This document shows, in pieces, positions 1-8,894 of a stretch of 64,000 bases of DNA. The stretch covers positions 1 to 64,000 of the forward strand of contig CAZGMJ010000013.1 of the NCBI GenBank assembly GCA_964526785.1. The letters run 5' to 3'. Each line of letters begins with the position of its first letter. Position 1 is the stretch's first letter. Under the pieces are notes generated by a model. It was not told where the DNA came from. It ran no database searches and saw only the letters and a program-made list of their open reading frames with translations. Both the position numbers and the translations under genes were made by a program. The DNA is from CAZGMJ01 sp964526785 (GTDB taxonomy: Bacteria; Planctomycetota; Phycisphaerae; Sedimentisphaerales; Anaerobacaceae).

Positions 1-80
1 TTCGCCGACAGAAAACGCACCCCTTAAACCTCAGCGATTTCATGCGATTGCCCTGTACATATGGTCCAGTTTCTGTAGGC

Positions 81-2375
81 CTACCGGGATACAAGACGGG
101 CAATGGCCCTGGCCACCTTGTCGCGATGGTCTTCCATCGGTTGGGGGTTTGTGGTGAACGTGGTCATGTCGCTGGTGACGGCCGGAGGCACCTGGAGTAG
201 AGCCGCCGCCCGCCGGTAATCGTCGGGTGACATTTCTGCGTGTTTCCGGCGCAGCAGGCGCTGGAGAACGGCGAAGTATTCGTAATCCTCGATGCCGTCG
301 CGGAGCATTTCCCAGCGAATACTGTCGACCGGACCATCGAGGACGGGAGCGGCGGGATTTGCGTCTGCGGCGGCGAGCGGCGGATAGATGAAGCGGCCGT
401 CGCCATTGCCCCATGGGCGCTTTTCGCCCTTCGGCGTGCTATAGCCCGAGCGCCATCCCATCGGGTCTTCGTACGGATTCTGGGGATTGGCGCTGTCCGG
501 GTATGCGGCGGAACTGGTCCAGTAGTTGGTCTGCCAGACGAGGATGCCTTTAACGTTGTACTTCCATGTCTGCCACAGCCAGAGGCGGAGTTCGGTGCCC
601 GGATGGTCGATGAAGAGCGTACAATAGGGGGCCTTGGGGCCGGTGCAGACATACCACCAGAAGATTTCGCCATGGGCACGGCGGCTTTCAGCGGCCTTGT
701 GATCGTAGTGATGGGTCACGGGGCACCAGATGTTCGGCCCGCCGATCAGGCCCGGTTCGACCTGTTCGGTCAGCATGCGGTCGATATCGGGAGCGGCGGC
801 CTTGAGTTTGGCGAAGCCGTTGTTGACGAATTCGTAGTCTTTCGGGGCGGGTTCGTCGAACCAGTACACGAAGGCTTCGTCGAGCCAGCCCTTTCGTCGC
901 AGGTGCTCCTGCAACTGTCCGCAATAGGAGTTGAAGATTGCTTTGTAGATGTATGTGTCTTCGGAGAAGCCGAGCAGCGAGGGTTTGTGGCGGGCGTGGA
1001 ACGTTCCACCCCCGAGGCCGGGAATGCTCTGGCGATACGAGTTGAATTTGAAGTGATCAATTGCCCGCTCCATCGCCCTGTCCCATGCCGAGAAGTCGAA
1101 TTTGACGGCGAGCTTCTCTTTTTCGATCTCCGGCAGATCGGCCGGTTCAAATCCACCACCTTCAAGGAGTTGTCTACCTGATCCGGCGTCGCTCAGCGAG
1201 ACGTCGTCGAACCATACCAGTCCGAGGTTATCGCCAGCATCCGTCCACGTCGTGGCACGGAGATAGAGGAGAACGGACTCGGCGCCTTCGGGAAAATCGG
1301 TGATGACCTTGTCGTATTCCTGCCATAGTCCGTTGCCTTCGAAGCCCATGTCGTTGTTTCGCCCGCTCATCCACTCGCCCGAGGCGTCGTAATGCGTCAA
1401 TGTTACCAGAAACTGATGATCCGGGACAGCGGTTCGATACCAGAAGCGCAACCGCAGTCCGCTTTTCGGAATCGCAATGCGATCCTTGTACATGGCGGCA
1501 ACATTCAAGTTGAAGCTGTCGTCGTATACAAGCAGAGAGCCGCGACCGTCATGTTTTTCGTTGGACACCACGACGCCGCCCTGCCATTTGCTCTCGGGTG
1601 GTTTGACGTTCGGCCATGTCACCTTGATTCGATCCAGCGGAGCAGGATCGTAAGGCGATATGTGATGGGCGCTGAAATTGGCAAAGTATTTATCAAGCAC
1701 CTCGTGTTTTTGGGCATCTGTTTTGAGTTTCTGATAGCGGAAAACATTTCCCGGCGAGAAGCCGAAGGCGGTCGTACACGTCATACGGTCCGGCAGGGTG
1801 AAATCATATACCTCAACCTTCAGCGGCACCTCGGTTTCGTAGCTTTCAGCATTGAGTTTGATGTTGCCTTCGTAGATGCCCGCCCTGGCATTGCGCGGCG
1901 CCCTGACACGGATCCAGAAGGCCTGATTGCGGTTTGCCTGCAGATCCATCGGGCTTTGCAGCGGGGGCAGCGGATCGGGCCAGAGGCCGGTGACGGAAGT
2001 CCTGTCCGTCGGGGTTGTTACGTTGACATAGCGCACTTCGAGGATGTCCACGCACTCGGCGCCGATCGTCGTGTTATCCGGGCCGGCGAGGTCCCCGGCC
2101 ATTAGCGACATTTTCTTCAGCGGCTTGGTCGGGCGCACGATCAGTTGAGCGGCTTCGGCCTCGTTGCGGGCGCAGCGAATCGTGACGGCCCGCCCGCGTT
2201 GTTTCGGAACCGGCGCGTCGACTCCCACCTTCCAGCCGGATGAGGTCCACCAGAGATTTACCGCACCGCCGGAGTTCGGCAGCAACTCACCGGTGGCGCT
2301 ATCGAGATACGCCCCTGAACAGGACGATACAGTGGCGACAAGTGTGGATACGATGATGAGCAGTCTACAGGTCAT
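81..2375 (-). CDS. DUF4091 (GH123-like) secreted lipoprotein
   Basis: 764 residues. The N-terminus is a signal peptide ending in a lipobox-like VSSC, so a lipoprotein is likely. A beta-rich N-terminal half (with a carbohydrate-binding-like stretch around residues 230-400) precedes a TIM-barrel-like half. That half has YWFDEP, LRLWLWQTWKYNVKGILVWQ and, near the C-terminus, WEMLRDGIEDYEY, which are the hallmarks of the DUF4091 family related to glycoside hydrolase family 123. In GH123 an Asp-Glu pair is catalytic, and the DE of WFDEP is the obvious candidate. Start: an AGGAGG lies 9 bases before the ATG. It is probably a periplasmic or surface exo-acting hexosaminidase-like or other glycosidase; the substrate cannot be read from the sequence. 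It is divergent from the GntR operon. Confidence 0.85.
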   Translation of the reverse strand: MTCRLLIIVSTLVATVSSCSGAYLDSATGELLPNSGGAVNLWWTSSGWKVGVDAPVPKQRGRAVTIRCARNEAEAAQLIVRPTKPLKKMSLMAGDLAGPDNTTIGAECVDILEVRYVNVTTPTDRTSVTGLWPDPLPPLQSPMDLQANRNQAFWIRVRAPRNARAGIYEGNIKLNAESYETEVPLKVEVYDFTLPDRMTCTTAFGFSPGNVFRYQKLKTDAQKHEVLDKYFANFSAHHISPYDPAPLDRIKVTWPNVKPPESKWQGGVVVSNEKHDGRGSLLVYDDSFNLNVAAMYKDRIAIPKSGLRLRFWYRTAVPDHQFLVTLTHYDASGEWMSGRNNDMGFEGNGLWQEYDKVITDFPEGAESVLLYLRATTWTDAGDNLGLVWFDDVSLSDAGSGRQLLEGGGFEPADLPEIEKEKLAVKFDFSAWDRAMERAIDHFKFNSYRQSIPGLGGGTFHARHKPSLLGFSEDTYIYKAIFNSYCGQLQEHLRRKGWLDEAFVYWFDEPAPKDYEFVNNGFAKLKAAAPDIDRMLTEQVEPGLIGGPNIWCPVTHHYDHKAAESRRAHGEIFWWYVCTGPKAPYCTLFIDHPGTELRLWLWQTWKYNVKGILVWQTNYWTSSAAYPDSANPQNPYEDPMGWRSGYSTPKGEKRPWGNGDGRFIYPPLAAADANPAAPVLDGPVDSIRWEMLRDGIEDYEYFAVLQRLLRRKHAEMSPDDYRRAAALLQVPPAVTSDMTTFTTNPQPMEDHRDKVARAIARLVSR

Positions 2376-2674
2376 AATCTGCGGCCTCCTGAAATCGGAC
2401 AGTATAGATCGAACGCCAGATTAATCCACGGGACGAACCTTTGCAAGCGCGACGGCGGGAGCCCACAATATCGTAATCCGCACGCGCCGCCAACGCGGTG
2501 CCCCGGGGATATCCTGCGAGAAGAGAAAAATTCTTTGCGGTCTTCGAGTGGCCGCAAGCAGGATGTAAAGGATTGTAAATACTAAACTTGCGTTAGCATG
2601 AGCTTTCGAAACGATCGCGTTGGGCAAGCCTGGAACCGGCGCATGCCATATTTTTTCTGCAACAAATGGAGCCT

Positions 2675-2703
2675 TTGGCCGTATACTGTATTAAGACTAT
2701 AAT
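2675..2703 (+). promoter_or_regulatory. Sigma-70 promoter of the gntR-ABC operon
   Basis: A -35 TTGGCC at 2675-2680 (4 of 6 consensus), a 17-base spacer and a perfect -10 TATAAT at 2698-2703. Transcription would start near 2710, about 20 bases before the gntR ATG. The -10 lies inside the inverted repeat 2684-2709, so a bound repressor would block it. Confidence 0.75.
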
Positions 2704-2709
2704 ACAGTA
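2684..2709. promoter_or_regulatory. Perfect inverted repeat, probable GntR/YtrA operator
   Basis: TACTGTATTA at 2684-2693 and its exact reverse complement TAATACAGTA at 2700-2709, separated by 6 bases. YtrA-subfamily GntR repressors are encoded with ABC transporters and generally bind such repeats over their own promoter. The position over the -10 directly upstream of gntR supports autoregulation. Confidence 0.75.
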
Positions 2710-2729
2710 ATACACAAAGGGTATCTAAC

Positions 2730-3134
2730 ATGCTGCTTGACATAGACCATCGCTCCGGCGTACCGATCTACAGGCAGGTCGTGGACCAGATCAGACGCCA
2801 GATCATTGCAGGCCAACTGCCTGAGGGGGAGCAGCTCATATCGGTGCGCGAATTAGCCGCCCAGCTCAAGGTCAATCCCATGACTGTCAGCAAGGCTTAC
2901 GCACTTCTGGAAAACGAGGGCCTGCTCGAACGCCGGCGAGGGGTTGGTCTTTTCATTGCACACGTGGACAGGAACCAGAAGTCCCGGACAAAGGGCAATA
3001 TGCTCGAGCAGATGCTCGCCAAAGCGGTCGCGACAGCGGTGCAGCTTGACGTGCCCGAGCATGAAGTCCATCAACTTACTACTCGTCTGTTCCGAAAATA
3101 CGGTTCGAATAACGGGAGTCACCAAAATGAGTAA
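2730..3134 (+). CDS. GntR-family repressor, YtrA subfamily
   Basis: 134 residues, the short size typical of the YtrA branch: a winged helix-turn-helix plus a small dimerisation tail and no large effector domain. The wHTH spans about residues 1-75 (IYRQVVDQIRRQI, then LISVRELAAQLKVNPMTVSK as the HTH and GLLERRRGVGLFI as the wing). Start: ATG with AAAGG 9 bases upstream. It is the first gene of an operon with an ABC ATPase, overlapping it by 8 bases, and sits behind a promoter overlapped by a perfect inverted repeat. It most likely represses its own operon until an envelope stress or drug signal appears; the inducer is not visible. Confidence 0.92.
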   Translation: MLLDIDHRSGVPIYRQVVDQIRRQIIAGQLPEGEQLISVRELAAQLKVNPMTVSKAYALLENEGLLERRRGVGLFIAHVDRNQKSRTKGNMLEQMLAKAVATAVQLDVPEHEVHQLTTRLFRKYGSNNGSHQNE

Positions 3135-4014
3135 CCAGGAAACAATCGTACAGATCCGCGGCCTGAGCAAAAGCTTCAAACACGTTCAGGCGCTCGACAA
3201 CGTCGATCTCGATATCCGCCGAGGCAGCATCATCGGCCTGCTTGGCGCAAACGGGGCGGGCAAGAGCACGCTGCTGCGCCACATTATCGGCCTGTACCTG
3301 CCGGATTCCGGCACCTGCGCCACGTTCGGCTGCGAGGCGGCCAGACTCGGTCCGAAGGAACTCGGCCGCATAGGATACGTGCACCAGGAAGGCGAGTTGC
3401 TCGACTGGATGACGGTAAAGCAACTGATCCGCTACGTCAGCACATACTACACGACCTGGAACCACGAGCTTGAGAAGCGGTACATTGATGAGTACGAAAT
3501 CTCGCTCAAGAGCCGGGTCGGCGCACTATCACCCGGCCAGCGACAGCGGCTGGCGATTCTCATCGCCATCGGCTTCGACCCCGAGTTGCTGATCCTCGAT
3601 GAACCCGCGGCCGCTCTCGATCCGCTGGCTCGCGCACAGTTTCTCGATCTTCTGCTCGAGATGATCCAGGACCAGACGCGCACAATCATAATCTCATCGC
3701 ACATTCTCAGCGACGTCGAGAAGGTCATCGATCACTGTGTGGTAATGAAGGCCGGGCGCATCATAACCGATGCAAGCTTCGACGACCTCCGCGAGAAATA
3801 CACCCAGGTCCGCCTGACCTCCCTCGGCGACGCATTGCCCGAGAACCTGGATCTTGCAAATGTTCTCGACTGCCGCCGCAATCAGACGAAGGCCACGCTG
3901 ACCGTTCACGATCTCTCGGCCGAACAGATCGACGAAGCCGCCGCCAGGATCAAGTGCCGTGCCGATATCCAGCCGCTGCCACTGGAGGACATATACAAGG
4001 CCGTTGTGAAGTAG
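3127..4014 (+). CDS. ABC transporter ATP-binding protein (YtrB-like)
   Basis: 295 residues. Walker A GANGAGKST at 40-48, signature LSPGQRQRL near 134 and Walker B LLILDEPAAALDP near 154-166, followed by the D-loop/H-loop stretch TIIISSHILSDVEKV. This is one complete nucleotide-binding domain with a C-terminal extension of about 75 residues. An in-frame ORF runs further upstream, but the ATG at 3127 follows GGGAG by 8 bases and gives the canonical N-terminus, overlapping gntR by 8 bases (translational coupling). It should energise the two membrane proteins encoded next. The family includes YtrB-like and antimicrobial-peptide/bacitracin export systems; the cargo is unknown. Confidence 0.92.
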   Translation: MSNQETIVQIRGLSKSFKHVQALDNVDLDIRRGSIIGLLGANGAGKSTLLRHIIGLYLPDSGTCATFGCEAARLGPKELGRIGYVHQEGELLDWMTVKQLIRYVSTYYTTWNHELEKRYIDEYEISLKSRVGALSPGQRQRLAILIAIGFDPELLILDEPAAALDPLARAQFLDLLLEMIQDQTRTIIISSHILSDVEKVIDHCVVMKAGRIITDASFDDLREKYTQVRLTSLGDALPENLDLANVLDCRRNQTKATLTVHDLSAEQIDEAAARIKCRADIQPLPLEDIYKAVVK

Positions 4015-4050
4015 GATAGGCGTCAACTTATGCCCGGACGGGAAGACAAA

Positions 4051-5388
4051 ATGCGAACGACAACTGCAAATCTAAAACACCTTTACCAATGCCGGGGCTT
4101 CTGGTGGTATTACCTGGTTTTCGCCATGTTCGCTACGCAGATGGTTCTATACGAGCGAATTCCATTCGGACGGCTCTGGTTCGGATTGATAAATGTAATG
4201 GCGGGCATCGGAATCTCGATGCTGCAAAAAGAGATATTATCGCGGCCATTTACATATTGCCTGCCCGGCCATCGCCCAATACCGCGCAGGCTCATATTCG
4301 GCTTCAGCATAGTCTTCAATCTTCTGCTGTCGCTTCTGATTATCCTGCGTAACGACACGTCTCAATACAGCATATTCATAATCATATTATCGGCCTTCTC
4401 TTTCGGCCTGACCTTTTATATGTTGGCTGTTCTGTGCAGCTTGATTCCTCGTAATACAAACCTGTTTCCAGTTGTCGTGGCAGGCCTCGTAGCTGTCCTT
4501 TTCCTTGTCAAAAGCGCCCCTTATAACTTGATGCGAGGCCTGCCTGTCCTGCTGCCTGCTACGGCGGCAATCGCATCAGCGGCGGCCTGCTTGCTATTAC
4601 GGGGCCAGTCTCTCGCCAGGAAATTCTGCGGGCGGCCCGTTCAGGGGTTCTCGATTGTCAGCAAAACCGCACAGAGAAAGGCCCGGCGAGCCGCCTACGC
4701 CAAGCAGTCGGTCAACTCATCACCGTGGGTACACGAGCTTTTCCTTGCCCGCATTGGATCATCGGGCCACACAACAATGGCCAGGTCCATCTGGTCCGAT
4801 CTGTACTTCGCATTCGCCACGGCACTGTCACACTGGAAGGCTTCAATTGTCCTGTTCGCCGCCACGAGCCTCGGCTCGGCATATCTGGCAACCTTCAGAA
4901 GACCCGCCGCCACCGCAGATTCACCGATCCTGGTCTCCTTCGCCGTAATTCTCTCTCTCGCAGCGATGTCGGTCCGCCTGCCTGCGTACTCGTATACGCC
5001 CGCTCTGACAGGACGAAGGCAACGCTTCTATGGCACCCTCACCATCGCAGTCCTCATGACGGCTCTTATGATTCTACTGCTGATCATCATGGCCGGCACG
5101 GCAGCGTTGCTGGAACTGGCATTACCCAGCGTCTTCGCAACGTTTCCTTTCGCACGCTTCACACTGGTTCCCCTGGCTACAGTCCCGGCTATACTGGCCC
5201 TGAACCTGTTCTTCACCGCTCCGCCGGTAAAAGGCCTGCTCACCGTTGTCTTCTTCTTCCTGTTCTTCGGCTTGTGCGTGCGATTCGAGTACGTCTTCAC
5301 GCTGGTTCTCATCATTTCCGCATGCGCCTGGATTGTATTCATTCTCATCGCTCGCCACGCTTGCATGAAAAGATGCCTCGTTCAATAG
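4051..5388 (+). CDS. ABC-type membrane protein, first paralogue
   Basis: 445 residues with about ten hydrophobic segments in two blocks (roughly 15-190 and 255-440), separated by a basic cytosolic stretch. The start is placed at the second ATG because GGGAAG precedes it and because it aligns with the paralogue at 5616 (both begin with a short leader and then A/TANLKHLYQ). The two proteins also share an LPGHR motif near residue 75, and are therefore duplicates. Position directly after an ABC ATPase implies the permease subunit. I do not recognise a named family beyond ABC-2/YtrC-D-like permeases. The two copies could form a heterodimeric permease. Confidence 0.8.
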   Translation: MRTTTANLKHLYQCRGFWWYYLVFAMFATQMVLYERIPFGRLWFGLINVMAGIGISMLQKEILSRPFTYCLPGHRPIPRRLIFGFSIVFNLLLSLLIILRNDTSQYSIFIIILSAFSFGLTFYMLAVLCSLIPRNTNLFPVVVAGLVAVLFLVKSAPYNLMRGLPVLLPATAAIASAAACLLLRGQSLARKFCGRPVQGFSIVSKTAQRKARRAAYAKQSVNSSPWVHELFLARIGSSGHTTMARSIWSDLYFAFATALSHWKASIVLFAATSLGSAYLATFRRPAATADSPILVSFAVILSLAAMSVRLPAYSYTPALTGRRQRFYGTLTIAVLMTALMILLLIIMAGTAALLELALPSVFATFPFARFTLVPLATVPAILALNLFFTAPPVKGLLTVVFFFLFFGLCVRFEYVFTLVLIISACAWIVFILIARHACMKRCLVQ

Positions 5389-5397
5389 GTTGCAATC

Positions 5398-5619
5398 ATG
5401 GAATCTCCGACTCAAAGACAAAATGGAACGAATCATCGAGGCTGCGAGTTTCCTCTGTCCCCGGTCCCTGCGGAGCAGCCGCAGTACATTCCCAAAGACA
5501 CAGGTCACGGTGCCGGCGGTTTCTCTTTGAACATCACGCTGCGGTTAAAGCCGTTCACGTTCGCAGTGCATCTGAGCCGGCCGGTTGAACCTGCGAGGAT
5601 ATCAGGATACACGCTATGA
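5398..5619 (+). CDS. Possible small ORF between the permease genes
   Basis: A 73-codon ORF fills most of the 227-base gap between the two permease genes, and its TGA overlaps the next ATG (ATGA at 5616-5619), as coupled genes do. Against it: no good ribosome site, no signal peptide or membrane segment, and a composition rich in Pro, Gly and Gln. It could be a coupling leader or chance. No function can be assigned. Confidence 0.25.
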   Translation: MESPTQRQNGTNHRGCEFPLSPVPAEQPQYIPKDTGHGAGGFSLNITLRLKPFTFAVHLSRPVEPARISGYTL

Positions 5620-7001
5620 GCATTCTAAAAGCAAATCTCAAACATCTGTACCAGAGACGTTTCCTCTGGCTGGTCTATCCTTTTATCGGCCTGTTGGTGT
5701 TGCTCAGCATTCAGATCGCGCTGGAGGCTCCCAAAGCATACGAGGGCAGGTTCATGGGGCTTATCGAACTGGCGTGCCTGATCGGTCTGCTGGCGGGTGT
5801 CATACAGATGGAGATCGTGACAAAGCCGATTGGGTTCACATTGCCCGGGCACAGGCTGGTTGTGCGCAATTCCATATTCGCCATCGCGATCGCGGTAAAC
5901 GCTCTCGGGTCTTTGCTCTTGCTTTTCTATCCCGGCCTCTCGTTTTCCGGCCGCTTGGCAGCGGTATGTGCGGCGTTCTTCGCAGGCATGGTCCTGTATT
6001 CAGCGGGCGTTTGGTTATCCATTGTTTCCAGGCAACCGATGGCCTTTCTCGGCCTGTTCCTACTGGGGGCCTATCTGGCGAAACTCGTCGGCAAATATCT
6101 GGAGATGGCTGTCGTCGACTCACCTGCGATTGTAATTTCGGTCGGCCTGATATGCAGTGCAGCGATGTGGGTGTATCTGGGCAGTCGGGACATGATCAGA
6201 AGCAACTGCATGCGAGACTGGGTGGGATTCGAGGTTTTCAGTATTGGGAAGATGCGCCAATACACCAGGACCAAGCGCGGGGCCCAGCGGTGGGATAGAG
6301 TAAAGACCAAGTCATGTCCTCAATTCGAGTCTTTTCTACTTCGCCGAATGGTCCGCCATGAACCGCTCAGCAGGCTGCGCCACGTGTGGAGCGCGCTGTA
6401 TACGGTGCTTTGTACGGCACCTTCCCGCTGGCTGGGGGTGCTGCTGCCCGCGTTCATTCTGGCTGCGATATTCGGATACATGGGGACGCGGATGATTTGG
6501 TTCATACTGGTTATGCTGCCCTTTATGGCGCTGTACCATACGTACATGCCGGTATTCTCCAACATGCTGATTGCCGGGGGGCGGACAGAGCGATGCTGGT
6601 CGACAATGGCGGTCGTTTCAGCGATATGCGTCCTGATCAGCGCGTTCGCTCTGCTGATCGTTGGAGTTTCTGCGCTCCTGTCGTTTGTGCTGCCGGATGT
6701 GACTGTCCGCGGCCGTACTTTCACTTATGACGCCTTCTCCCCGGGATGTCTTTTGGTTCCGCTGATCGTCTCGCCGATTGCAGCAGCGATTCACGTGCTC
6801 TTTCGCAAGCAACAAGGGGTCAAGTTGCTTGTATTCATGGTCATGTTCACCGGTGCTATGGCGGCCGGGGCACTCCTTCAGGAAAGGAGTATCCCGTTGC
6901 TGGACAACGACGCAGCTATCGCCAGTCTATGCGGGGGGGCCTGGCTCGTTTTTGTGTTAGTCCTTCGCCGCGTTTGTTCGAAGCATTGCCTGGTCAATTA
7001 A
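5616..7001 (+). CDS. ABC-type membrane protein, second paralogue
   Basis: 461 residues, with the same architecture as the 4051 gene: N-terminal KANLKHLYQRRFLW, a membrane block, LPGHR around residue 75, a basic loop (about 200-250) and a second membrane block ending in a Cys-containing basic tail (RRVCSKHCLVN; the first copy ends RHACMKRCLVQ). Start ATG with AGGA 8 bases upstream. It is the last gene of the gntR-ABC operon. Identity between the copies is moderate, so the duplication is old. It is probably the partner permease subunit in a heteromeric exporter. Confidence 0.8.
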   Translation: MSILKANLKHLYQRRFLWLVYPFIGLLVLLSIQIALEAPKAYEGRFMGLIELACLIGLLAGVIQMEIVTKPIGFTLPGHRLVVRNSIFAIAIAVNALGSLLLLFYPGLSFSGRLAAVCAAFFAGMVLYSAGVWLSIVSRQPMAFLGLFLLGAYLAKLVGKYLEMAVVDSPAIVISVGLICSAAMWVYLGSRDMIRSNCMRDWVGFEVFSIGKMRQYTRTKRGAQRWDRVKTKSCPQFESFLLRRMVRHEPLSRLRHVWSALYTVLCTAPSRWLGVLLPAFILAAIFGYMGTRMIWFILVMLPFMALYHTYMPVFSNMLIAGGRTERCWSTMAVVSAICVLISAFALLIVGVSALLSFVLPDVTVRGRTFTYDAFSPGCLLVPLIVSPIAAAIHVLFRKQQGVKLLVFMVMFTGAMAAGALLQERSIPLLDNDAAIASLCGGAWLVFVLVLRRVCSKHCLVN

Positions 7002-7028
7002 GCGGAACTTGCCAATGCCCCGCGACTA

Positions 7029-7697
7029 TCAGAAGTCGGTGCCCGTTCGGACTTCGTGGGGCAGGTTGACCAGCGGGCATTTTTCGCATTTAGGTCTGGG
7101 TTTGCAGAATTCTTTGCCCACGCGGACCAGCAGTGCGTGGTATTCGTTGTACGTCTGCAGGTCGGGCGGCAGGTTCGATTCGAATAGACACTGCAACTGC
7201 TCGTAGTCCGCGTCGGCGTCGATCAGACCGTGGCGGATTGCGACGCGGGCGGTATAGGCATCGACGACGAATATCTCTTTGTCCAGCGCATAGAGCAGAA
7301 TTGAATCGGCGGTTTCCCGGCCGATACCATTGACGGCGAGCAGTTCTTCTCGGAGTCGATGGGTCGCTACGTTCCTCAGATTCTCCAAATCGCCAGCGTA
7401 TTGGTCCACCAGCCAGTCAACGAAGTTCCTGAGTCTTTTGGCTTTTACGTTGAAGTAGCCGGCCGGGCGTATCAGAGCCGCCAGTTCTTCGTGCGCCAGT
7501 TCATGTATGCGCTGCGGAATCAGGCAGTCGGCCTCGCTGAGATTGGCGATGGCCTTCTCCACATTCGTCCAGTTCGTATTCTGTGTCAGGATTGCTCCGA
7601 CAGCGATTTCGAAGGGCGTATCGCCGGGCCACCAGTGCTGCGGGCCGAATCGCTCCAGCAGCAGTTCGTAGATGTTCGTCAACTGATCGGTGCTCAA
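7029..7697 (-). CDS. Endonuclease III-like DNA glycosylase (COG2231 type)
   Basis: 222 residues, an HhH-GPD fold protein: ILTQNTNWTNVEKAI replaces the ILSAQATD of E. coli Nth, the helix-hairpin-helix is VNGIGRETADSILLYA and the catalytic Asp lies in VVDAYTAR. The Nth lysine of GVGRKTA is Glu here (GRETAD), so the protein should lack lyase activity and act as a monofunctional glycosylase. The C-terminus has C-x5-C-x2-C; the fourth Cys of a 4Fe-4S motif is not visible. Start is TTG, supported by GGAG 8 bases upstream. It likely removes damaged bases (3-methyladenine-type for this subgroup). Confidence 0.85.
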   Translation of the reverse strand: MSTDQLTNIYELLLERFGPQHWWPGDTPFEIAVGAILTQNTNWTNVEKAIANLSEADCLIPQRIHELAHEELAALIRPAGYFNVKAKRLRNFVDWLVDQYAGDLENLRNVATHRLREELLAVNGIGRETADSILLYALDKEIFVVDAYTARVAIRHGLIDADADYEQLQCLFESNLPPDLQTYNEYHALLVRVGKEFCKPRPKCEKCPLVNLPHEVRTGTDF

Positions 7698-7812
7698 TCT
7701 GAATCTCCAATGTCACGACAGTCATTGCCTATTGTATTGGACGCCGGCTTTCTGTACACTCTGCGAAAAATCGTACGCGCGATCAAGCGTTTTTTCATTG
7801 CAGGCCGGAGCT

Positions 7813-8757
7813 TTGTCAAGGAAGAAGAGTACAAGAAAGAAGAGCGAGAGCACGAAGGACAAGCTGACGTACAGCACAAGTCAGTTGTTCAACTTCGCGC
7901 CGAACTCTTATCTCGAGCGGACCAGCCGGCCGGTGTACGCGATTGTCTTTCTCCTGCCTTTCATTGTCGTTTACGAGATGGGCACACTGCTGATCAATAC
8001 GAATGAACTGAATCAGTCGCAGGTTCGTGTGGTCGCGTTTGTCTGGCTCAAGGAGTTGCTGGAATACCTGGGCACGGGCAGTCGTCTGGCGTGGGTGGCT
8101 CCACCTTTCGTTGTGGTGCTGATTCTCATCGGCCTGCAGGTTGCCTCCAAGAAGAAGTGGTACTTCAACAAATCAGACTTCGTACCGATGTCCATAGAAT
8201 GCCTGTTTCTGGCGGTTCCGCTGATCGTATTCAGTTTGTTTCTCAGTAGTCCACGGACCCGGGGGGCGGCTGCGGGCGTGGTTGCGGTTCCGGTTGCGGC
8301 GGCCATGCAGGAGTCGTCCGGTTATTCTTCGGCGCTCGATGCCAATCGGCCCGCTGAGGCGAGCGCTGACAGCCCTGTCGTGCAGCCCTCCCTGCTGGCG
8401 AACGTTGTTACGGGGATCGGAGCCGGCATATACGAGGAACTGGTGTTTCGCCTGATTCTCATATGCCTGCTGATGATGTTCTTCCAGGATCTCTTACGGC
8501 TGTCCCACACAAGTTCGATTATTCTATCGGTACTGATTTCGGCCGCTCTTTTCAGCGCACATCATCACGTGATCATACTCGACGGTCAGATCGGACAGAC
8601 GGGCACTTTCGACGCCATGCAGTTTACGTTTCGCACTATCGCGGGCGTTTACTTCGCGGGTCTTTTTGCGATTCGGGGCTTTGGAATTGCGGCCGGCACT
8701 CACGCCTTTTACGACATCATCGCTATAATCGTGAATGCCTATTTCTTCCAGTCGTAA
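7813..8757 (+). CDS. CPBP-family intramembrane metalloprotease
   Basis: About 314 residues from the start chosen here. All three CPBP (Abi) motifs are present: EELVFR near residues 208-213, FSAHHH in the next helix and HAFYD in the last helix, which hold the metal and water. About seven or eight hydrophobic segments; the first is PVYAIVFLLPFIVVYE. The ORF is open from 7690, but that part overlaps the neighbouring glycosylase gene and lacks a ribosome site. TTG at 7813, with GGAG just upstream, leaves a basic Lys/Ser-rich leader before the first helix. The start remains uncertain. CPBP proteases cleave membrane substrates or process prenylated or peptide substrates; the target is unknown. Confidence 0.85.
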   Translation: MSRKKSTRKKSESTKDKLTYSTSQLFNFAPNSYLERTSRPVYAIVFLLPFIVVYEMGTLLINTNELNQSQVRVVAFVWLKELLEYLGTGSRLAWVAPPFVVVLILIGLQVASKKKWYFNKSDFVPMSIECLFLAVPLIVFSLFLSSPRTRGAAAGVVAVPVAAAMQESSGYSSALDANRPAEASADSPVVQPSLLANVVTGIGAGIYEELVFRLILICLLMMFFQDLLRLSHTSSIILSVLISAALFSAHHHVIILDGQIGQTGTFDAMQFTFRTIAGVYFAGLFAIRGFGIAAGTHAFYDIIAIIVNAYFFQS

Positions 8758-8894
8758 AAAAAAATTGCGATATCGCACTTTTCCGCGATTTTTTCTAAAG
8801 TTTTTGTTCCACCGTTACTCTTTGGGCCTCGGTAGCTTGCAAGATAATCGTCCCATAAGCGGGTTTGGCGGCCGTATCAGTGCTGATATTGGGC

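Larger units (their letters stand above)
2376..2729. other. Divergent intergenic region, no gene seen
   Basis: 354 bases between the minus-strand DUF4091 gene and the plus-strand gntR gene. The short ORFs here lack ribosome sites and recognisable products. The only clear structure is the promoter/operator at its right end (2675-2709). Confidence 0.7.

Noticed and set aside
240..1181. 313-codon plus-strand ORF opposite the DUF4091 gene
   Set aside because: Shadow; the conserved DUF4091 motifs are on the minus strand.
3098..3126. GGTTCGAATAACGG-like string considered as a tRNA T-arm
   Set aside because: No acceptor, D- or anticodon arm can be built around it, and it lies in the end of the gntR coding frame.
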